Origin: Podochytrium sp. JEL0797
Lineage: Eukaryota > Chytridiomycota > Chytridiomycetes > Chytridiales > Chytriomycetaceae
DNA: 13,605 nucleotides
Assembly: GCA_027596195.1 (NCBI GenBank)
Contig: JADGJG010000714.1
Location: forward strand, 1-13,605
Direction: 5' to 3'
Program-made: the position numbers and the translations under genes
Notes under the pieces: model-generated
Seen by the model: only the letters and a program-made list of their open reading frames with translations
Told to the model about the DNA's origin: nothing
Databases searched by the model: none
Shown: piece by piece, positions 9,501 to 13,605 of the stretch
How the letters are laid out: each line of letters starts with the position of its first letter
Numbering within the stretch: the first letter of the stretch is position 1

Positions 9501-10080
9501 CGTGGTTGGAATTAAGACAGCTTCTTTCGTGAGTTGGAAACTCACCAATCATGGACCAGACGACCAAAATAGTGTCTCCATCCCTCAACATATCCAACGT
9601 GGATTCCAAACTCACGAGTGCAAAATCTGGCGCACCGGAATATACAGTCAAACTCGGCCTCACAGCCCCTGTCGGAGGCGCAGCAGCTCCCATATTCTTT
9701 GCGCTTCTCAGCTTCCGAAATTTCTTCAAACTGCACGTGACGGCCTGATCACCCGCGAGGTGTCGTTTCCCGCATCGCATCACGAGATCCAAAATGGTCG
9801 CGTTCGACGATTGGTTATCGAGCGCCATCAAGATTCGTCGCGCTGAGCCTGCAGAGGGAGAATACCCCGCTTGGGTGGTGGGAATTCTGCTGCTTTCCGC
9901 ATTTGGAGTTTTGAATAAGTTGTCACGAGATCCACTTGGAGTTGATGGGTTGCTGTCGAAATAGGGAGAGCCTGATGCGAAATCTGAATGGGAATACGAC
10001 GGGAACCCGAGGAATATCACGTTGACACGCGGTATCATTTTTTGGTGGAGTGGGTGTTCTTTTTGTTCTCTGCGGTGCAA
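6550..10080 (-). CDS. Large Ser-rich, mostly disordered protein with possible ubiquitin-like N-terminal domain
   Basis: Four exons: complement(join(6550-7184, 7249-8013, 8081-9496, 9546-10080)), 1116 aa. The introns of 49, 67 and 64 bp have GTGAGT, GTGAAT and GTGAGC donors and CAG acceptors, and all join in phase. An alternative start at 10038 gives 1102 aa and begins MIPRVNVIFLG. Residues 80-178 are the only clearly foldable part: RRILMALDNQSSNATILDLV, a helix-like stretch, then SLTVYSGAPDFALVSLES, TLDMLRDGDTILVVW. The final pattern resembles the last strands of ubiquitin-like folds. The rest is Ser/Thr/Glu/Lys-rich, with His-rich (KHHPHHPH) and acidic (EEGVKKVDTELVAEEETAADEE) patches. Two copies of a unit (KSSVVSHGKI..LMNQLD.FVEKVE) lie 97 residues apart. 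No enzyme motif is seen. A scaffold or regulator is possible, but function is unknown. It follows the peptidase gene head to tail. Confidence 0.82.
7559..7985 (-). repeat. Two direct repeat units within the Ser-rich gene
   Basis: Copies lie at about 7559-7690 and 7838-7985 on the coding (minus) strand, with a period of 97 codons. Each encodes KSSVVSHGKI, a LMNQLD.FVEKVE amphipathic helix, then a KH.SV.SNASIPQS segment. A third, dead copy is at 3496-3591 on the other strand and is closer to the 7559-7655 copy, both reading KHDSV. Confidence 0.88.
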
Positions 10081-10190
10081 AGATGTCCTGAAAATCTTTT
10101 GGACACATACACATCGGGCTCTCTTGCATAAAAATTACGATTAGAACGATATTCTTTGCTATATTCTCGATTTTAACTACATCGAAAAAA

Positions 10191-12354
10191 TCACAACCCA
10201 ATCTGTTCACGCCCTCCCTTGAACTCAATCGTCGATCCTTCAAACGAGCTCTCCACCTCCTCACACTCTCCCCCCACATGTTTGGCCAAAAATGCCTCCG
10301 TGACGGCCGTGAACGAAATATTGTTTGGTGGCCTCGCGAATCCGTGTCCCTCATCGGGATACAACACATATGTGACGGGAATATCCTTGGCCAACATCGC
10401 CTCAAAAATCTGGTCCGACTCAGCTTGCTTGACTCTGGGGTCATTGGCACCCTGCCCAATCAACAACGGGCGGCAAATGCTGTCAACTCGCGAGATGGGA
10501 GAACGCGAAAGCAAGAACGCGCGGCCTTCCTCCGTGTCAGTGTCGGCACCAATGCGCATCGTCAGCATGGCTTTGATGGGACCCCAGTAAGCCGGAATAG
10601 AGTCCATCAGAGTGCAGATGTTCGAAGGTCCCACCACATCCACCGCGCAAACAAAGTATTCAGGCGTAAACGTCACACCCACGAGAGCAGAGTAGCCTCC
10701 ATACGATCCACCGTGGATCGCAATCTTGTCCTGCAACGCAATCCCAGCACTAATGGCCCAATCACACGCGTCGATAATGTCGTCATGCATCTTGCCGCCC
10801 CATTCACCCGTCGCGGCAGCAAGGAACGCCTTCCCGAATCCCGTGGACCCGCGGAACTGAGGAGAAATGACGGCGTACCCTCTATCCGCGAAGAGCTGGT
10901 GGAATCGATTGAACCCGTAATCGTCGCGCGCGTAAGGGCCTCCATGGATGTGAGCAACAAGCGGAACTGGCTCAGTGGAGAATTGACCATCGGATCCTGC
11001 GACGCGATTCGGAACCGTCAAATACGCGAGCATTTTCAAACCGTCGCGTGTGGTGATTTCAACGGCTCGCGTCTTGTTGAGTTGGTAATCGTCGAGAATG
11101 GGACGAGTAGAAAACAGAAGACTCGATGTCTGCATGGTACGGTTGTAGAGGTACACCTTTACGGCAGCGTCGGATTTGTTGACATTGACGATCCAGACAT
11201 TCCCGTCCGAACTCATACTCTGGACAACCCATTCGCCGCCCTCGCCCGCTTCGGCAGTCAAGATGGCGAAATCGGTGGCAAGATCAAGATCGTCCTTGTC
11301 GACAGCCACATAAACCTTACGGTCAAAGTTGGTCTGATACGCCCACGGCTCGTGCGTCACGGGGTTGATCAGAGAACCCGAAATGTCACAACGCGAGTCA
11401 AATCCGTACACTGTAGTAGTTTCCTTGGTAGACAAGTTGTACTTGACGAAAGCGGATGTGTCGCGGCCTTCGAAGCTCGCGCGGTAAATGGAAGACAGGT
11501 CCCCGCTGAACCCTTGGGATCCAGTGTCACCAAAGCCCGCGTCTTCCATCGAGAGGTGCAGAACGTGGACTCCGGAGGAAGCTTTAGGGACCTCAGCGGG
11601 ATCAGTGGAAATGGAAGTGCTCTTGTTGACGGTGGTTGTCTTGCCAGTGGGTGTGTCACGAGTCGTGGTGGTGGTCTTGGTAGTGGTGGTCTTGACAACC
11701 TTGGGCACAGAATTTGCTTCCAGCGGGATGTGGTACATGTCAACGGAGGAGTCAGGGTTCACACGCTGCGCAATGCAGCTCGAAAACTCGTGATCGGGCT
11801 CAAACGAGGCAAACGCCTCGTCATTCTCGAGGATTGTCTTGGATTCTCCCGTGTGGATATTGATCATAAACAGATCCATTGAACTGGGGTCGCGTTGGTT
11901 CGACATGACGAGAAGGTGATCGGGGAATTTGTCAGAGACACCGACGGGTTCGCTTGTGGTCTTGTCCTTGGGCGTCAAACACACCTCCGTGTTGGTGGTG
12001 ACATTGATGGAGTAGACTTTCCAATCTAATTTACAGAAAGGGGCAATTCAGATTCATGAAGTGAGTGAATGGTGGAAAAAGTCGATCACCTTCGTCACCG
12101 CCCTTGTCCTGCATAAACCACAGAATATCCTTGTGCTCCGTCCATCCAAAGATGCGAATCCCACGTACTGTGTCGTTCGTCACAGCACTGGCGGCAGAAA
12201 GATCGCCAACCTGATCGGCAGCAATCACAAACACGTTGAGAAGGCCATCCTTGGGCGCAAGGAATCCAATGCGGGAACCGTCGCTGTTGATTCTGGCAGC
12301 GGATCTTTCGGGGTTTCCAAACAGGTGTTCGCGGGGGATCAAAGTGCGGGTCAT
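10191..12354 (-). CDS. Prolyl oligopeptidase family (S9) serine peptidase, acylaminoacyl/dipeptidyl-peptidase-like
   Basis: Two exons: complement(join(10191-12025, 12090-12354)), 699 aa, usual for the family. The 64-bp intron (GTGATC..TTAG) is placed so that exon 1 ends in GGDE and exon 2 continues DWKVYSINV, restoring the family's GDE.W..Y motif. Residues 1 to about 420 form the predicted beta-propeller that gates access. The catalytic alpha/beta-hydrolase follows, with HIHGGPYARDDYG, QFRGSTGFG, then Ser529 in GGSYGGYSA, Asp617 in ANDPRV and His649 in DEGHGFA. It should cleave short peptides in the cytosol; no signal peptide or anchor is seen. The start at 12354 fits because MTRTLIPREHLFGNP matches the typical family beginning. 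Unusual is a Thr/Lys-rich insertion at about 201-225 within the propeller. A half-length dead copy lies at 715-1796 (+). Family is sure; substrate is not. Confidence 0.95.
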
Positions 12355-12715
12355 TTTTTGAGTGGTTTTTGGGGATGGGAGAAGACGGGAGGCGTTGCCT
12401 TTTGTGGCGACGTGGATGGAGATTCGAATTCCACGAATTTTGGGGCGCTTTTTTGATTGCCGAGGACGCCACCCCAGAACGCCACGTTGAAGTCACGCAT
12501 GTTCACATACTTTTCGAAATGCTTTCAGAGCAGATCATTGTTTGCAAGCAAATTTCTCATTTTATTTCAATGCACACTTTTCGCCAAAAACACAGACTCC
12601 AAGTCACGATTGCCGAATCAAACGACGCAAGACCCGCTCACGAGACCTCACGACCTCAACCTGCACCGCAGAAAGTCTTGGTATTCGCCCTTCAGTGTTT
12701 GTTCCAAACTTGAAC

Positions 12716-12743
12716 GCCTTTTCAATTCGCCGATTGAAAAGGC
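12716..12743. repeat. Perfect hairpin, 11-bp stem and 6-base loop
   Basis: GCCTTTTCAAT and ATTGAAAAGGC flank the loop TCGCCG. It is non-coding and lies about 360 bp upstream of the peptidase start. It could be a footprint of a short inverted-repeat element or a structured RNA; nothing further supports either. Confidence 0.6.
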
Positions 12744-13061
12744 TTTGCTATTCTAATCATGAGTATTCGGATTCAAAAAAATTCCACGGGGCGCACGCGA
12801 CGCTGGTGGGATTGAGCAAATCGATCCCCTCTTTTGGTTCGCCCTCTTCTTTTCACGGGTCACTACGCGTGATTTCGATAACCTGGAGGCTGCAAGCCTG
12901 CAGTGGGATCCCAGGCGCAACTTCCCAATTACCTCAAAGGACCGCCGCTCTCAAAGGATTACTTGAATTTTGGTCGCTGACACACTCCCGAAATCCCTTC
13001 CTCAATTTCATTTGCTAGCGAATCGCGCATGTCTGGCGGGTGACGGAGCTATCAAATATAA

Positions 13062-13202
13062 ACGGATCGAATCCGCGGATTACAGAGCGGATAGATTTTT
13101 GATCTGGCCCACTCCGTTTGACCGGTTTGAAATTTTTGAAGCAATCCGCTCCGCTCCGCCACTTTAGAGAAAAGCGGATTTCCGGTTCATCCGGGAATCC
13201 GC
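13062..13202. repeat. Cluster of GCGGAT/ATCCGC inverted motifs
   Basis: The motif and its complement recur in both orientations: CGGATCGAATCCGCGGATT with a 12-bp palindrome AATCCGCGGATT at 13070-13081, GCGGAT at 13087-13092, AATCCGCTCCGCTCCGCC at 13143-13160, and a hairpin at 13174-13202 whose 12-bp stem has one wobble pair. This looks like a dispersed palindromic repeat. It has no match in the left arm. Confidence 0.65.
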
Positions 13203-13210
13203 CGAGGCCT

Positions 13211-13605
13211 AGTTTCCCTCGTTTGATGCAAACTAGTTGCTCTCAGCGAGAGGTTTGTCTTCAAAGACGGTCTGGGGCTCGGAGGTAGGGCGTTGGCGGG
13301 TTATTCGTCAAGCCTTCACCAAAATACATTCTAAAAATTCACCCAAACCCGATGAATCACGACTCGAGGTGGGGGTGTCAATTCAACACGTCTTTTAAAT
13401 TTGAAACTTGGCTGACCGTGAATCCGAGAACCATTCTCCTCCTTTTCCAGGAGGTGATAGAAACACTTCTCCACACGCTACTCAAGAACATAATTTAGCA
13501 TAGGCGGTCATAGATGGCCCCCACTGTGCGGCCCTCAAGCCCCAGGGAGGCGCAGCAGCCCCCAGTCCCGCGTGCGAGTTTGCTTACCAATTATATTTGA
13601 GGCGA
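13211..13605 (-). repeat. Right arm of terminal inverted repeat
   Basis: This is the inverted partner of 1-393. The outer 252 bp (13354-13605) are about 98% identical to the left arm; 13211-13353 are diverged but still alignable. The last base of the window is the repeat tip. I see no TTAGGG-type telomere repeats at either end, and no gene inside the arm. Confidence 0.97.

Larger units (their letters stand above)
12355..13210. other. Gene-free interval upstream of the peptidase gene
   Basis: About 850 bp between the peptidase start codon and the right repeat. It should contain the peptidase promoter, but I see no clear TATA box within 100 bases of the start. Open frames on the plus strand here (for example 12542-13018) have translations without domain character. 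It also holds a perfect 11-bp hairpin (12716-12743) and a cluster of GCGGAT/ATCCGC motifs (about 13062-13202). Confidence 0.6.

Noticed and set aside
10278..11882. A 534-codon open frame on the plus strand
   Set aside because: It lies antisense to the well-supported S9 peptidase coding region. Its Arg/Val/Asp-rich translation is typical of an antisense shadow, and it has no domain pattern.
12890..12930. A possible tRNA-like fold around CCTGG...CCAGG
   Set aside because: No A and B box pair and no proper acceptor, anticodon and T arms could be drawn.
12542..13018. A 158-codon plus-strand frame upstream of the peptidase
   Set aside because: Its translation has no domain character, and it overlaps the hairpin and presumed promoter region.
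1..13605. Linear plasmid of the fungal invertron type
   Set aside because: Such plasmids carry terminal-protein-linked DNA polymerase and usually RNA polymerase genes. None is present, and the genes here have spliceosomal introns.
1..13605. Telomeric ends
   Set aside because: No TTAGGG-like tandem repeats at either end.

Overview
This window looks like nuclear DNA of a fungus. The genes have short spliceosomal introns (48-143 bp, GT..AG, often with a CTAAC/CTAAT-like branch site and a pyrimidine run before the AG), AATAAA-type poly(A) signals and fungal-style secreted or cell-surface products. An early-diverging, perhaps chytrid-like, fungus is my guess; the sequence does not settle the lineage. 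I see no bacterial, viral, tRNA, rRNA or CRISPR features.

Layout. The window starts and ends exactly at the tips of a terminal inverted repeat. Positions 1-252 match the reverse complement of 13354-13605 with 5 mismatches and no gaps, and a more diverged match runs on to about 393 / 13211. Further in, on the left arm, is a dead plus-strand copy (715-1796) of the second half of an S9 peptidase gene. Its intact paralogue is on the minus strand of the right arm (complement of 10191-12354). Still further in, at 3496-3591 (+), is a scrap of the Ser-rich gene whose intact version is the complement of 6550-10080. Repeat, peptidase and Ser-rich gene therefore lie in the same outside-to-inside order on both arms. 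The simplest reading is one large inverted segmental duplication whose left arm has been deleted and mutated.

The centre (about 3.6-7.5 kb) holds two co-directional surface-protein genes: a small secreted, probably GPI-anchored protein (3681-4650, 4 exons) and a protein with a double-psi beta-barrel (expansin/RlpA-like) domain, Ser/Thr linker, one membrane helix and Gln/Pro-rich tail (4780-6469, 6 exons). The second converges on the Ser-rich gene, whose stop is 80 bp away. The Ser-rich gene (4 exons, about 1116 aa) starts with a possible ubiquitin-like fold and is otherwise mostly low-complexity. It follows the S9 peptidase gene (2 exons, 699 aa, intact catalytic triad) head to tail at 110 bp.

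Gene-poor stretches are 394-714, 1797-3495 and 12355-13210. They hold a candidate TATA promoter, hairpins, purine/pyrimidine tracts and a GCGGAT/ATCCGC-rich repeat cluster. No transposase, recombinase, DNA polymerase or captain-type gene was found, so a self-mobilising element is not supported.
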